NCBI RefSeq assembly: GCF_001512295.1
Contig: NZ_LNUP01000015.1
Coordinates: 278,958 to 342,957, forward strand
DNA: 64,000 nt
Source of the DNA: Pseudomonas sp. EpS/L25
GTDB taxonomy: Bacteria; Pseudomonadota; Gammaproteobacteria; Pseudomonadales; Pseudomonadaceae
Reading direction: 5' to 3'
The notes below the pieces were generated by a model that was not told where the DNA came from, made no database searches, and saw only the letters and a list, made by a program, of their open reading frames with translations. This document shows, piece by piece, positions 9,424 through 21,081 of the stretch (within the stretch, counting starts at the first letter, position 1; each line of letters begins with the position of its first letter). The position numbers and the translations under genes were made by a program.

Positions 9424-10019
9424 AGCGCCTGACCTGCCTGGCCCTGCCCCTGTTGTTGGCCGCCTGCGCCGCCAAGGCGCCGCTCAACTACCACACCCTG
9501 ACCAGTGCGGCCGAGCCGGAATCGGGTGGGCGCGCGGCGACCTTCCGCTTCGCCCTGCAGGGCGTCTCGGTACCGCCCCAGGTCGACCAGCCGCAACTGG
9601 TGATCCGCCAGGGCGACGGCATCGCCCTGCTGGAGAACGAGCGCTGGATCGCACCACTGGCCGACGAGATCCGCGGTGCCCTGTCGGCCGATCTGTCCGC
9701 GGACCTGGGCACCCTGGACCTGGGCGATGCCCCGCGCGGCGCTGGCGCACCGGTGCTGCGCATCAAGGTGGACGTGCAGCGCTTCGAGTCGATACCGGGA
9801 CGCCGGGTACAGCAGGACGCGCTCTGGACGCTGCGCCTGGCCGAACCGGGAGGCGAGCGGATGCTCACCTGCGGCAGTCGCATCCAGCAGCCGGCAGGCG
9901 CGTCCTACGCCGAGGTCGTGCTCGCCCATCGCCAGGCGCTGGCGCAACTGGCCAAGCGCATCGAACCGGTGGCCCTCGCCTTCGTCGCCAATGGCGATAC
10001 GGTCTGCCCGGCCGGCTGA
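9420..10019 (+). CDS. pqiC: Lipoprotein PqiC (ABC-type transport auxiliary lipoprotein)
   Basis: A 199-residue protein with a lipoprotein signal (MKRLTCLALPLLLAAC, lipobox LAAC at the end) followed by APLNYHTLTSA, typical of PqiC/YmbA proteins. It is the outer-membrane partner of the Pqi system, tethered by lipid and contacting the PqiB tube end. It starts 4 bp inside pqiB. Its TGA stop (10017-10019) coincides with the first bases of repeat copy 2. Confidence 0.88.
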   Translation: MKRLTCLALPLLLAACAAKAPLNYHTLTSAAEPESGGRAATFRFALQGVSVPPQVDQPQLVIRQGDGIALLENERWIAPLADEIRGALSADLSADLGTLDLGDAPRGAGAPVLRIKVDVQRFESIPGRRVQQDALWTLRLAEPGGERMLTCGSRIQQPAGASYAEVVLAHRQALAQLAKRIEPVALAFVANGDTVCPAG

Positions 10020-10191
10020 GAGCCTGTTCAACGTCTCGCAAGCTAGAAAGCAAGGCCTAAGGCGGCCCCACGAAAAGGCCTGAAAAAGCGGATCGGACCC
10101 GCGCTCGGGTTTACGCGTGGCAAATGAGCATTGCGATGGGGCCGCCCAGGGGCTTTTCAACGCCGCCCGGCAGACCTTGAACAGGCTTTGA
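10017..10191 (+). repeat. Dispersed palindromic-ended repeat, copy 2 (175 bp)
   Basis: The 20-bp ends TGAGAGCCTGTTCAACGTCT (10017-10036) and AGACCTTGAACAGGCTTTGA (10172-10191) are imperfect inverted repeats. The first three bases are the pqiC stop codon. The interior carries GCCTAAGGCGGCCCCACGAA, then GGCAAATGAGCATTGCGATG and GGGGCCGCCCAGG, the same order as copies 1 and 3. It fills most of the 255-bp pqiC-tkt gap, so the tkt promoter lies within or just after it. Confidence 0.8.
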
Positions 10192-10274
10192 GGCGACAGC
10201 GTCGATTGCTGGAAGTGCCCTGGCTGGGCCAGAATGACGACCCCTTCGCTCTGCCTCTGCCAGGAGACACCGCA

Positions 10275-12272
10275 ATGCCCAGCCGTCGTGATCGAGCCAA
10301 CGCCATCCGCGCCCTCAGCATGGATGCCGTGCAAAAAGCCAACAGCGGCCACCCCGGCGCGCCCATGGGCATGGCCGACATCGCCGAGGTGCTCTGGCAC
10401 GATCAGCTCAAGCACAACCCGGGCAACCCCCAGTGGGCCGACCGCGACCGCTTCGTGCTGTCCAACGGCCATGGCTCCATGCTGATCTATTCGCTGCTGC
10501 ACCTGTCCGGTTACGACCTGTCCATCGATGACCTGAAGAACTTCCGCCAGCTGCACAGCAAGACCCCGGGCCACCCCGAATACGGTTACGCCCCCGGCAT
10601 CGAGACCACCACCGGTCCGCTGGGGCAGGGCATCGCCAACGCCGTGGGCTTCGCCCTGGCGGAGAAGGTCCTGGCCGCCCAGTTCAACCGTGACGGCCAC
10701 ACCATCGTCGACCACCACACCTACGCGTTCCTGGGCGATGGCTGCATGATGGAAGGCGTCTCCCACGAAGCCTGCTCCCTGGCCGGCACCCTGGGCCTGT
10801 CCAAGCTGATCGCCTTCTACGACGACAACGGCATCTCCATCGATGGCGAGGTCGAAGGCTGGTTCACCGACGATACTCCCAAGCGCTTCGAGAGCTACGG
10901 CTGGCAGGTGATCCGCAACGTCGACGGCCATGATGCCGACGAGATCAAGACCGCCCTGGACACCGCGCGCAAGAGCGACCAGCCCACCCTGATCTGCTGC
11001 AAGACCGTGATCGGCTACGGCGCGCCGCACAAGCAGGGCAAGGAAGAGTGCCACGGCGCCCCCCTGGGCAACGACGAGATCCAGGCCGCCCGCGAACTGC
11101 TCGGCTGGTCCCATGCGCCCTTCGAGATTCCCGCCGACATCTACGCCGAGTGGAGCGCCAAGGAGCGCGGTGCCGCTGCCGAGGCCGAGTGGAACGGTCG
11201 CTTCGCCGCCTACGCCGCTGCCCATCCGCAACTGGCCGCCGAGTTCAAGCGCCGCATGGCCGGTGACCTGCCTGCCGACTTCGCCCAGCGCGCCGCCGCC
11301 TTCATCCAGGAAGTCGCCGCCAAGGGCGAGACCATCGCCAGCCGCAAGGCCAGCCAGAATGCCCTGCAGTTCTTCGGCCCGCTGCTGCCCGAGTTGCTCG
11401 GCGGCTCCGCCGACCTGGCCGGTTCCAACCTGACCCTGTGGAAGGGCGCCAAGGGCGTCACCGCCGAAGATGCCAGCGGCAACTACGTGCATTACGGCGT
11501 CCGTGAATTCGGCATGAGCGCCATCATGAACGGCGTCGCCCTGCACGGCGGCCTGGTGCCCTACGGCGCCACCTTCCTGATGTTCATGGAATACGCCCGC
11601 AACGCGGTGCGCATGTCCGCCCTGATGAAGCAGCGGGTGCTCTACGTCTTCACCCACGACTCCATCGGCCTCGGCGAAGACGGCCCCACCCACCAGCCGG
11701 TGGAGCAACTGGCCTCGCTGCGCTACACCCCCAACCTGGACACCTGGCGTCCGGCCGACGCGGTGGAATCCGCCATCGCCTGGACCGCGGCCCTGGAGCG
11801 TCGCGACGGCCCCAGCGCCCTGATCTTCTCGCGCCAGAACCTGGCCCACAGCGTGCGCGACGAAGCCACCCTGGGCAACGCCGCCCGCGGTGGCTATGTG
11901 CTCAAGGACTGCGTGGGCGAACCCGAGCTGATCTTCATTGCCACCGGCTCCGAAGTCGGCCTGGCGGTGCAGGCCTACGAGCGCCTGACCGCCGAAGGGC
12001 GCAACGTGCGCGTGGTCTCCATGCCCAGCACCAGCGTCTTCGACCGCCAGAGCCCCGAGTACCGCCAGCAGGTGCTGCCGGTGGAAGTCGGCGCCCGCAT
12101 CGCCATCGAAGCCGGCATCGCCGACTTCTGGTACAAGTACGTAGGCCTCGACGGTCGCATCATCGGCATGCACACCTACGGTGAATCCGCTCCGGCCGCC
12201 GCGCTCTTCGAGCACTTCGGCTTCACCCTGGACAACGTCCTGGCGGTGGCCGGCGAGTTGCTGGAAGACTAA
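10275..12272 (+). CDS. tkt: Transketolase
   Basis: A 665-residue thiamine-diphosphate enzyme that moves two-carbon ketol units in the pentose phosphate and Calvin-type pathways. Visible signatures are [19 protein letters not shown] near residue 16, the ThDP-binding [13 protein letters not shown] near 155 and [11 protein letters not shown] near 410 with the catalytic glutamate. The ATG at 10275 gives the usual family length and N-terminus ([19 protein letters not shown]), and GGAGAC precedes it; an in-frame extension upstream runs into repeat copy 2. In related genomes tkt follows the metK-regulator pair directly and is followed by epd-pgk-fba. Here the pqi operon and an 8-kb opposite-strand block interrupt that order. 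Confidence 0.98.
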   Translation: MPSRRDRANAIRALSMDAVQKANSGHPGAPMGMADIAEVLWHDQLKHNPGNPQWADRDRFVLSNGHGSMLIYSLLHLSGYDLSIDDLKNFRQLHSKTPGHPEYGYAPGIETTTGPLGQGIANAVGFALAEKVLAAQFNRDGHTIVDHHTYAFLGDGCMMEGVSHEACSLAGTLGLSKLIAFYDDNGISIDGEVEGWFTDDTPKRFESYGWQVIRNVDGHDADEIKTALDTARKSDQPTLICCKTVIGYGAPHKQGKEECHGAPLGNDEIQAARELLGWSHAPFEIPADIYAEWSAKERGAAAEAEWNGRFAAYAAAHPQLAAEFKRRMAGDLPADFAQRAAAFIQEVAAKGETIASRKASQNALQFFGPLLPELLGGSADLAGSNLTLWKGAKGVTAEDASGNYVHYGVREFGMSAIMNGVALHGGLVPYGATFLMFMEYARNAVRMSALMKQRVLYVFTHDSIGLGEDGPTHQPVEQLASLRYTPNLDTWRPADAVESAIAWTAALERRDGPSALIFSRQNLAHSVRDEATLGNAARGGYVLKDCVGEPELIFIATGSEVGLAVQAYERLTAEGRNVRVVSMPSTSVFDRQSPEYRQQVLPVEVGARIAIEAGIADFWYKYVGLDGRIIGMHTYGESAPAAALFEHFGFTLDNVLAVAGELLED

Positions 12273-12293
12273 GGCTCGCGGGTTGCAGGGCAA

Positions 12294-12320
12294 GAAGCCA
12301 CGCTGCTGCGTGGCTTTTTT
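12294..12320 (+). terminator. Intrinsic terminator of tkt
   Basis: GCCACGC (12297-12303) pairs with GCGTGGC (12308-12314) and is followed by a run of T, 22 bp after the tkt stop. This is a standard Rho-independent terminator on the plus strand. Confidence 0.85.
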
Positions 12321-12356
12321 ATGGCTGACATTCAGCGGAGGGATAGTTCGCGGCCC

Positions 12357-12552
12357 TCGGAACCTGTTCACGATCTCGCGAGCTAGAGCCAAACAAGGCC
12401 TAGGCGGCCCCACGAAAACACCTGAGGAAGTCGCGCGCGAGTTTGCGAGTGGTAAATGAGCATTCCGGCGGGGCCGCCCAGGCGGGGCTGGCCTTCCAGG
12501 GTCTTTGCAATGCCGTTTGGCCGACGCGCAGCAGATCGTGAACAGGTCCTCA
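12357..12552 (+). repeat. Dispersed palindromic-ended repeat, copy 3 (196 bp)
   Basis: The 20-bp ends TCGGAACCTGTTCACGATCT (12357-12376) and AGATCGTGAACAGGTCCTCA (12533-12552) are inverted repeats differing mainly at the outer bases. The right end contains the vgrG stop codon (complement of 12550-12552). The interior has CGCGAGCTAGAGCCAAACAA, GCCTAGGCGGCCCCACGAAA and GTGGTAAATGAGCATT in the same order as copies 1 and 2. It lies between the convergent tkt and vgrG genes. Confidence 0.82.
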
Positions 12553-14421
12553 GGGATTCACCCTGATGCTCGCTCCCACCAAGGTGACGCCACCCGCATC
12601 CAGCTGGATGAAGCTGCCACCGGCCTTGAGGGTCAGGTGGACGCCAGCCTCCAGGACGATCTTCTGCCCGGACTGGAGCCGGATCTCACTACCGGCCTCG
12701 ACGAACAGGCCGGTGCCCAGGCGCAGGTGCTGGCTGTCGCCGATGTTCAGGTGGTCGTCGGCGCGGACCTCCGTGCGGCGTTCGCCGTGGGTGATGCGGT
12801 GTTCCTCGGCGTGAAATTCGCTGTAGCTGTTGGCGCGGATGCGTTGGTGCCGCTCGTGGCCGATCTCGCTGCGGTGGTCGTGGCCAATGCGTTCGTCCCA
12901 GTCACGCTGGGCGTGGATGTGGATCTCCTCCTGGCCCTGGCGATCCTCGATGCGCAGTTCGTTGTAGCCACCGCCGCCGGGGCTGCTCAGGCTCTTGAAG
13001 CTGCTGTGGGTCTTGTCCTTGGGCAGTTCCAGCGGCGGACGATGCTCGGCATGGTAGAGGCAGCCGGTGACCAGAGGCTGGTCGGGGTCCCCTTCGAGAA
13101 AGCCCACCAGTACCTCCATGCCGATGCGCGGCACGGCCAGGGCGCCATGGCCGTTGCCGGCCCAGCCGCTGGCGACTCGCAGCCAGCAGCTGGTGCGTTC
13201 ATCCGCCTGGCCTTCGCGGTCCCAGTGGAATTGCACCTTGACCCGGCCGAGGGCGTCGCAGTGGATCTCTTCACCAGCCGGTCCGGTGACCACGGCGCTC
13301 TGGGCCCCTAGCAACCTTGGCTTGGGATGGCGCAGCGGTAGGCGGAAGGGTACCGACCAAGGGATGGCGGCGAAGGTATTGCGATAACCCTGGCGGAAGC
13401 CGTCGTCCTGCAGGCGACTATCGGCGCTGGTGATGCTTTCTTCGAGCACCTGGGGCTGCCGGCCCTGGTGACGAACCTCGGTCAGCAACCAGAGCTGGTT
13501 CCAGTCGCCGCGTGGGTGATCTTCCAGCGGTAGGAAATGCCCGCTCACCAGACTGGGCTGGTCGCTCGTGCCGCTGGCCTGGTGGGCGTCGGCCCTCAGG
13601 CGTTCCAGGCGTCGGCCGCTCAGACGCTGGCCGGTGTCACGGTCGGTGAAGCGGCCGGGAAAGCCGTAATGCTCCAGTGCCGGTTGAATGGTGGCCTGTG
13701 CGCTGCTTTCCAGCCGCAGGCGCGGCTTGAGGAAGTCATGATCGCGCAGGGTGGCAGCGCTGCTGCGGGTCCGCAAGGTGACAGCGAAGCGCCGGACCAC
13801 GGGTTCGTCCGCCACCAGGCCACTGCCGGGCAGGTAGCGGGTGGCGCCCAGGCGGGGGAAACCGGTGGCGTCATCGCCGAACACCAGCACATGGCCATCG
13901 GGGCGGTGTTCGTGGTGATAGTGCAGGCCTTCCTCCTCGCATAGGCGATTGAGGAAGGCGAGATCGCTTTCGCCGTATTGCACGCAGTAGTCGCGTGGCG
14001 GATAGACCGTGGGGCCGAGGGCGAAGCGGTGGTCACCCTCGAGAATGCCGTGCTCTGCGAGCAGTTGGGCGAGGATCTGCGGGACGCTGCGCTGCTGGAA
14101 GATGCGCGAATTGACGCGGTGGGCGAGGTAGGCGAGCCGCGGCACCAGGTCGAGGCGATAGCGGGTGAGGCGCTGGCCGGAATCACCCTGGGCGACGGCG
14201 GCGATCTGGCCATGGATGCCACCGCCCGGGGTCAAGCCCAGGTAGGCGCGGCGGTGCAGCAACTGCTCCAGTGGCCAGTCGGGTCTTTCGCTGACCAGGT
14301 CGAGCTGGAAGCGGTAGGGCTGGCCGATGGCTTCGCTGCCGTCGAAGGCGAGAATCTGGAAATCGTGAGCGACGCCTTCCAGCGTCAGGGTGAAGGGCGG
14401 AGCATTGGCCGGGCTGAACAT
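12550..14421 (-). CDS. Orphan VgrG-type type VI secretion spike protein (TssI)
   Basis: A 623-residue protein with the Rhs/VgrG core. A gp27-like N-terminal region (FTLTLEGVAHDFQILAFDGSEAIGQPYRFQLDLVS to about residue 370) includes YCVQYGESDLAFLNRLCEEEGLHYHH. The gp5/OB region (HCDALGRVKVQFHWDREG...SCWLRVASGWAG) comes near residue 395, followed by C-terminal needle repeats (about 480-620). It would form the trimeric tip of a type VI secretion tube. There is no long C-terminal extension, so it is not an obvious evolved VgrG with a fused toxin. No PAAR, chaperone adaptor, effector or immunity gene is adjacent and no T6SS cluster is in the window. The stop codon lies in the terminal arm of repeat copy 3. 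Confidence 0.92.
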   Translation of the reverse strand: MFSPANAPPFTLTLEGVAHDFQILAFDGSEAIGQPYRFQLDLVSERPDWPLEQLLHRRAYLGLTPGGGIHGQIAAVAQGDSGQRLTRYRLDLVPRLAYLAHRVNSRIFQQRSVPQILAQLLAEHGILEGDHRFALGPTVYPPRDYCVQYGESDLAFLNRLCEEEGLHYHHEHRPDGHVLVFGDDATGFPRLGATRYLPGSGLVADEPVVRRFAVTLRTRSSAATLRDHDFLKPRLRLESSAQATIQPALEHYGFPGRFTDRDTGQRLSGRRLERLRADAHQASGTSDQPSLVSGHFLPLEDHPRGDWNQLWLLTEVRHQGRQPQVLEESITSADSRLQDDGFRQGYRNTFAAIPWSVPFRLPLRHPKPRLLGAQSAVVTGPAGEEIHCDALGRVKVQFHWDREGQADERTSCWLRVASGWAGNGHGALAVPRIGMEVLVGFLEGDPDQPLVTGCLYHAEHRPPLELPKDKTHSSFKSLSSPGGGGYNELRIEDRQGQEEIHIHAQRDWDERIGHDHRSEIGHERHQRIRANSYSEFHAEEHRITHGERRTEVRADDHLNIGDSQHLRLGTGLFVEAGSEIRLQSGQKIVLEAGVHLTLKAGGSFIQLDAGGVTLVGASIRVNP

Positions 14422-14539
14422 CGCATCGCATCCTTGCGAATCGAAAGCCCGGATTCTGCTCAGCGACTGGGCACCGCTTCAAGCGCTGGATTGCGCATTC
14501 TAGAGCGGTTTCACAGGCGATTTCTTGCGCAGTGGCGGT

Positions 14540-15046
14540 CTAGAGTGCGGCGAACAGGTCACGCGGCGGCGGCAGTGCCCCTTCCAATTCCAGCAGGAAC
14601 TGCTTGGTCGGTAGGCCGCCGCCGAAACCGGTGAGGGCGCCGGATGCGCCGATCACCCGATGGCAAGGCAGGACGATGGGCAAGGGATTGCGGCCATTGG
14701 CGGCGCCCACCGCGCGCATCGCCTGAGGGCGGCCGACGTGGGTCGCCAGCCGGCCGTAGCTCCAGGTCTGGCCATGGGGGATCTCGGCCAGGGCGCGCCA
14801 GACCTCCAGCTGGAAGGGCGTACCACGCGGCGCCAGGGGCAGGTCGAAGGTCTGGCGATGCCCCGCGAAATACTCACCGAGTTGCTGGCGGGCCAGGTCG
14901 AGGATCGGATGGTCGGTGGCGATCCAGCTGGCATCGCGCTTGGCCAGATAGCGATTCTCGGGAAACTCCACCACGCGCAGGCCACTGTCGTCGGCGGCCA
15001 GGGTGAGCGTTCCTATGGGGCTATCCAGCAGGCAGTAGGCGATCAT
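14540..15046 (-). CDS. ogt: Methylated-DNA-[protein]-cysteine S-methyltransferase
   Basis: A 168-residue DNA repair protein that removes O6-alkyl groups from guanine by transferring them to its own cysteine. The active-site motif is PIVLPCHRVIGASGALTGFGGGL (PCHRV near residue 134), preceded by the helix-turn-helix region SYGRLATHVGRPQAMRAVGAANGRNP. The ATG at 15046 overlaps the last base of the upstream ada-alkA stop codon, so the two repair genes form one translational unit. It is called Ogt rather than the Ada C-terminal domain because the upstream fusion lacks this transferase domain. Confidence 0.95.
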   Translation of the reverse strand: MIAYCLLDSPIGTLTLAADDSGLRVVEFPENRYLAKRDASWIATDHPILDLARQQLGEYFAGHRQTFDLPLAPRGTPFQLEVWRALAEIPHGQTWSYGRLATHVGRPQAMRAVGAANGRNPLPIVLPCHRVIGASGALTGFGGGLPTKQFLLELEGALPPPRDLFAAL

Positions 15047-16581
15047 CACGGCGATTCCTTGGCGAGACGGGTGGGAACGGGTTCGGCGGGGGCGTCGGCA
15101 GGTGCCTTCCAGGTGGCCTCGCGCCAGACCTGCATCACCCCGTAGGCGCGCCAGGGTCGCCAGGCTTCGGCGCGGGCGTACAGGGCCTTGGCGGTCAGGC
15201 GTTCGCCCGGGGGCGCCAGCCATTTCTGCAACACCAGGTCTTCCACCGGGCAGGCGTCGGGATGGGCGAGGGCGCGCAGGGCGATGTACTGGGCGGTCCA
15301 GGGCCCAATGCCCTTGAGGGCGATCCAGCGGCGGGCGAAGTCGTCGAGGGTGCGACCGGTATCGAAGTCCACCGCGCCGGCGCGCAGTGCCCGGGCCACG
15401 GTGCCCAGGGTGCCGGCGCGGGCGCGGATCAGGCCGAGGCTGGTCAGGTCTTCCAGGGCAGCATCGGCCAGGGCGTCGACCGTGGGAAAGAAATGGTGCA
15501 GACCGGCGGGTGGGCGACTGGCCTCGTGACCGGGCTCACCCCAGGGACGACCGAAGCGCTGCACTACCCGGGCGGTCATGGTGGTGGCCGCCACCACGCT
15601 GACCTGCTGGCCGATGACGGCGCGCACGGCGATCTCGAAGCCGTCCCAGCCACTGGGCAGGCGCAGGCCGGGCCGGCGTGCCACCAGATCGGCCAGGGTC
15701 GGGTCGACCGCCAAGCCCTGGGCGATGGCCTGGGGATCGGCGTCCAGATCGAACATGCGGCGGATGCGGGCTACGGCGGCTTGTAGCTCGCCAGGCGCAG
15801 CGCCATGCAATTCCAGGCGCAGCGCCGGCGTATCGGCGTCCCAGGCCGAGACGCGCAGCCAGCCCGGCTGCTCGGGCGTGCCTATCACCCGCGCATAGCT
15901 GTGGTCATCCAGGACCTCGACGCCGGGCAAGGCGTGGCCACGCAGGAAATCCAGCTGGGCGACGAAGTCATAGGGCGGACGATAGGCCAGGCGCAGGACC
16001 AGCACCGGCGAAGCCGCTGCCTGACCCTTGCGCAGCTGGCTGGGGGCCAGGCCGTAGGCGTCGCGAAAGGCGGTATTGAAGCGTCTCAGACTGCCAAAGC
16101 CGGCGGCCAGGGCCACCTCGGTGATGGGCAGGCGGGTCTCGCTGAGCAGCTGCTTGGCGAACAACAGGCGGCGGGTGGTGAGTACCGCCAGGGGCGCGGC
16201 GCCCAGGCGCTCGACGAAGAGCCGGCGCAGTTGGCGTTCGCCGAGGTCGAGGCGGGCGGCGAGGGCGGGCAGGCCGCCGTCGTCCAGACCCTCGTCCATC
16301 AGCCGCAGGGCACGCGCCAGGGTGGCGTCGCCGCGCTGCCAATGGCCGCCGGCGGGAGAGAGTTCGGGGCGGCACCTCAGGCAGGGACGATAGCCGGCGG
16401 CTTCGGCGGCCGCGGCGCTGGGGTAGTAGCTGACGTTCTCCGGGCGTGGCGGTTGCGCCGGGCACACCGGCCGGCAATAGATGCCGGTGGTGAGCACCGC
16501 GGTGTAGAACAGGCCATCGAAGCGCGGGTCTCGCGCGAGGCGGGCACGTTCGAAGGCGGGAATGTCGGGGAAGGCGTTCAT
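15046..16581 (-). CDS. alkA: Ada-type regulator fused to AlkA-type 3-methyladenine DNA glycosylase
   Basis: A 511-residue fusion. The N-terminal Ada metal-binding domain (about residues 10-78) has four zinc-ligand cysteines in CRPVCPA and CLRCRPE. An AraC-type DNA-binding domain follows (about 85-185, ALAARLDLGERQLRRLF...ITEVALAAGFGSLRRFNTAFRDAYG). The C-terminal AlkA/HhH-GPD glycosylase domain (about 195-495) contains LKGIGPWTAQYIALRALAHPDACPVEDLVLQKW with the helix-hairpin-helix and the catalytic-aspartate region. It excises alkylated bases and, by analogy with Ada, should activate the adaptive response when methylated at the N-terminal cysteine. The O6-methylguanine transferase domain of E. 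coli Ada is supplied by the overlapping ogt gene. Confidence 0.94.
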   Translation of the reverse strand: MNAFPDIPAFERARLARDPRFDGLFYTAVLTTGIYCRPVCPAQPPRPENVSYYPSAAAAEAAGYRPCLRCRPELSPAGGHWQRGDATLARALRLMDEGLDDGGLPALAARLDLGERQLRRLFVERLGAAPLAVLTTRRLLFAKQLLSETRLPITEVALAAGFGSLRRFNTAFRDAYGLAPSQLRKGQAAASPVLVLRLAYRPPYDFVAQLDFLRGHALPGVEVLDDHSYARVIGTPEQPGWLRVSAWDADTPALRLELHGAAPGELQAAVARIRRMFDLDADPQAIAQGLAVDPTLADLVARRPGLRLPSGWDGFEIAVRAVIGQQVSVVAATTMTARVVQRFGRPWGEPGHEASRPPAGLHHFFPTVDALADAALEDLTSLGLIRARAGTLGTVARALRAGAVDFDTGRTLDDFARRWIALKGIGPWTAQYIALRALAHPDACPVEDLVLQKWLAPPGERLTAKALYARAEAWRPWRAYGVMQVWREATWKAPADAPAEPVPTRLAKESP

Positions 16582-16650
16582 GGCGGCAGGTTAGCACCGC
16601 CCGGGAGGCGCGACTGGCCGTTTTCGGACGGGACCGCGGAGGTGGATATC

Positions 16651-16737
16651 TATCGCGGCCATGGGCCGCTCCTACGGGGGCATCGTGTCTCTGTAGGAGC
16701 GGCCGCATCGGCGGACCGCCATGGCCGCGATAAGGTT
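16651..16737. repeat. Paired REP palindromes (BIME-like)
   Basis: TATCGCGGCCATGGGCCGCT with CTCCTAC is followed by the inverted unit GTAGGAGCGGCCG...ATGGCCGCGATAA. Together these form two facing REP units downstream of nrdF and upstream of ada-alkA. Similar units occur at 25217-25277, 25306-25350 and 63852-63892. Confidence 0.75.
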
Positions 16738-16754
16738 ATCAACCAATCAGCTCC

Positions 16755-16785
16755 GTAGCGTGGAAAACGGCGCAGCCTTTTCCAC
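16755..16785. repeat. GTAGCGTGGAAAAC hairpin repeat, short copy
   Basis: GTAGCGTGGAAAACG...CTTTTCCAC forms a 9-bp stem (GTGGAAAA-G with C-TTTTCCAC). The same sequence family recurs at 55565-55595 as part of an 83-bp element. It lies about 80 bp beyond the nrdF stop. Confidence 0.6.
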
Positions 16786-16865
16786 TGAGGACTTCTTCGC
16801 GAGGCGCGCCCTCACCCCAACCTTCTCCCAGGGGGAGAGGGGGCTTGCCGGAGCAGAGGGTTGGC

Positions 16866-19979
<3,114 letters not shown>

Positions 19980-19998
<19 letters not shown>

Positions 19999-20384
19999 AA
20001 GTCGTTCACTCCCGTGCGCACCCGGTCGACATCCTCCGTCGTGCCGAGCAATTCGAATTGGTAGAGCAGGGGCACCGCGCATTTCTGGGCGACGATGCGT
20101 CCACCCAGGCAGTAGCCCTCGCCGAAGTTGGTGTTGCCGGCGGCGATGACGCCGCGGATCAGGGCCCGGTTGTGCGGATCGTTGAGAAAGTGGATCACCG
20201 GCTTGGGCACCGCGCCCTTGCTGCCGCCGCCGCCATAGGTCGGCAAGACCAGGATGTAGGGCTCGCGGGCCTTGAGCGGTTCGGCGGCGGGATCCTGGGG
20301 AATGCGCCGCGCCGGCAGTCCGAGTTTCTCGACGAATCTGTGGGTGTTCTCCGAGGTGCTGGAGAAATACAGCAGCTCGCCCAT
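19980..20384 (-). CDS. nrdI: NrdI flavodoxin-like protein for class Ib ribonucleotide reductase
   Basis: A 134-residue flavoprotein with the FMN-binding start [19 protein letters not shown] and the LPTYGGGG and [15 protein letters not shown] loops typical of NrdI. NrdI supplies the oxidant that assembles the Mn2-tyrosyl radical in NrdF. The ATG at 20384 follows TGAGG and lies 10 bp after the nrdH stop. A longer in-frame reading from 20513 lies inside nrdH and is rejected. Its 3' end overlaps the nrdE start. Confidence 0.95.
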
Positions 20385-20394
20385 GGCCGCGGCC

Positions 20395-20619
20395 TCAGGC
20401 CACCAGCTGGCCGAGCTTGTCCGGGCGGAAGCCGGCCCAGTGGTCGTCACCGGCCACCACCACCGGCACCTGGCGATAGCCCAGGGATTCCACGGTCTGG
20501 CGCGCCTGGGCATCCTGTTCGATATCCACCACCTGGTAGGTGATGCCCTGACGGTCCAGGGCGCGGTAGGTGGCGTTGCACTGCACGCAGGCGGGCTTGC
20601 TGTAGATGGTGATGGTCAT
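20395..20619 (-). CDS. nrdH: Glutaredoxin-like NrdH redoxin
   Basis: A 74-residue thioredoxin-fold protein with the redox motif CVQC near residue 10 ([19 protein letters not shown]). It also has YRQVPVVV and a C-terminal WAGFRPDKL, both characteristic of NrdH rather than glutaredoxin. It reduces the NrdE C-terminal thiols with electrons from thioredoxin reductase. It is the first gene of nrdHIEF. The ATG at 20619 is chosen over one 33 bases upstream because it fits the family N-terminus ([11 protein letters not shown]). Confidence 0.95.
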   Translation of the reverse strand: MTITIYSKPACVQCNATYRALDRQGITYQVVDIEQDAQARQTVESLGYRQVPVVVAGDDHWAGFRPDKLGQLVA

Positions 20620-21081
20620 GGCTGACTCCTGTCCGTAGTGGAGCGAACTCAAAGGAAAAAGCCTGACGCCAGCCGGCGTTTACCAGGGCGTCACGGGTCT
20701 TTTCCTTCGAGCGCGGCTTGGGCCTCAAGTTCGGTCCAGATACTACATATGGTGTTTTATAATTTCTACAACACAACAAGTAGGGTTTTTGATCTGGGTC
20801 ATGCCTTTGATCTATCGCCCCCGGATGACGGTTTTTGCCAGGCCATGGGCGAAGCGTCAGGTAGCCCCGCAACCCTGGGACTACCTATAGGGCTTCCCTG
20901 CAGACCGCGATCCGTTGTCGCTGCGGCAGGCATGCCAGGCCAGGCGGCGAATTTCTTTCCTGTCTGCCAAGGGAAGCGCCTTTTTGTAGTGCGAAAGTCG
21001 ACCTGACTACCCTGGCGACTCCCATTCGTCGTCGAACCGCCGCATAATCGGCCTTTCGCTTGCGCCCGAGTCCGTTCACGC
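20620..21081. other. Divergent regulatory region between nrdHIEF and epd
   Basis: About 460 bp without a credible gene. It should contain the nrdH promoter on the minus strand and the epd promoter on the plus strand. The part near 20740-20790 is distinctly AT-rich and contains an NrdR-box-like palindrome. I looked for a cobalamin riboswitch, known to control some ribonucleotide reductase operons, and could not assemble a convincing one. Confidence 0.6.
20740..20756. promoter_or_regulatory. NrdR-box-like palindrome upstream of nrdH
   Basis: ATACTACATATGGTGTT resembles the NrdR box consensus (ACAnwATATwnTGT type, with central ATAT). It lies about 120 bp upstream of nrdH, next to a TATAAA-type hexamer on the minus strand. 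A second, weaker candidate, TACAACACAACAAGTA (20767-20782), lies nearby, but the spacing is not the usual 15-16 or 31-32 bp between paired boxes. NrdR represses ribonucleotide reductase operons across bacteria. Confidence 0.4.

Noticed and set aside
9318..12413. A 1031-codon open frame on the minus strand opposite tkt and pqiC
   Set aside because: It covers clear transketolase and PqiC genes and reads through two intergenic regions including repeat copies; composition is that of an antisense shadow.
20790..20960. Possible cobalamin riboswitch (GCCCCGCAACC-like stretch) upstream of epd/nrdH
   Set aside because: The order of conserved boxes does not fit on either strand, and no GCCACTG or full B12 box could be placed.
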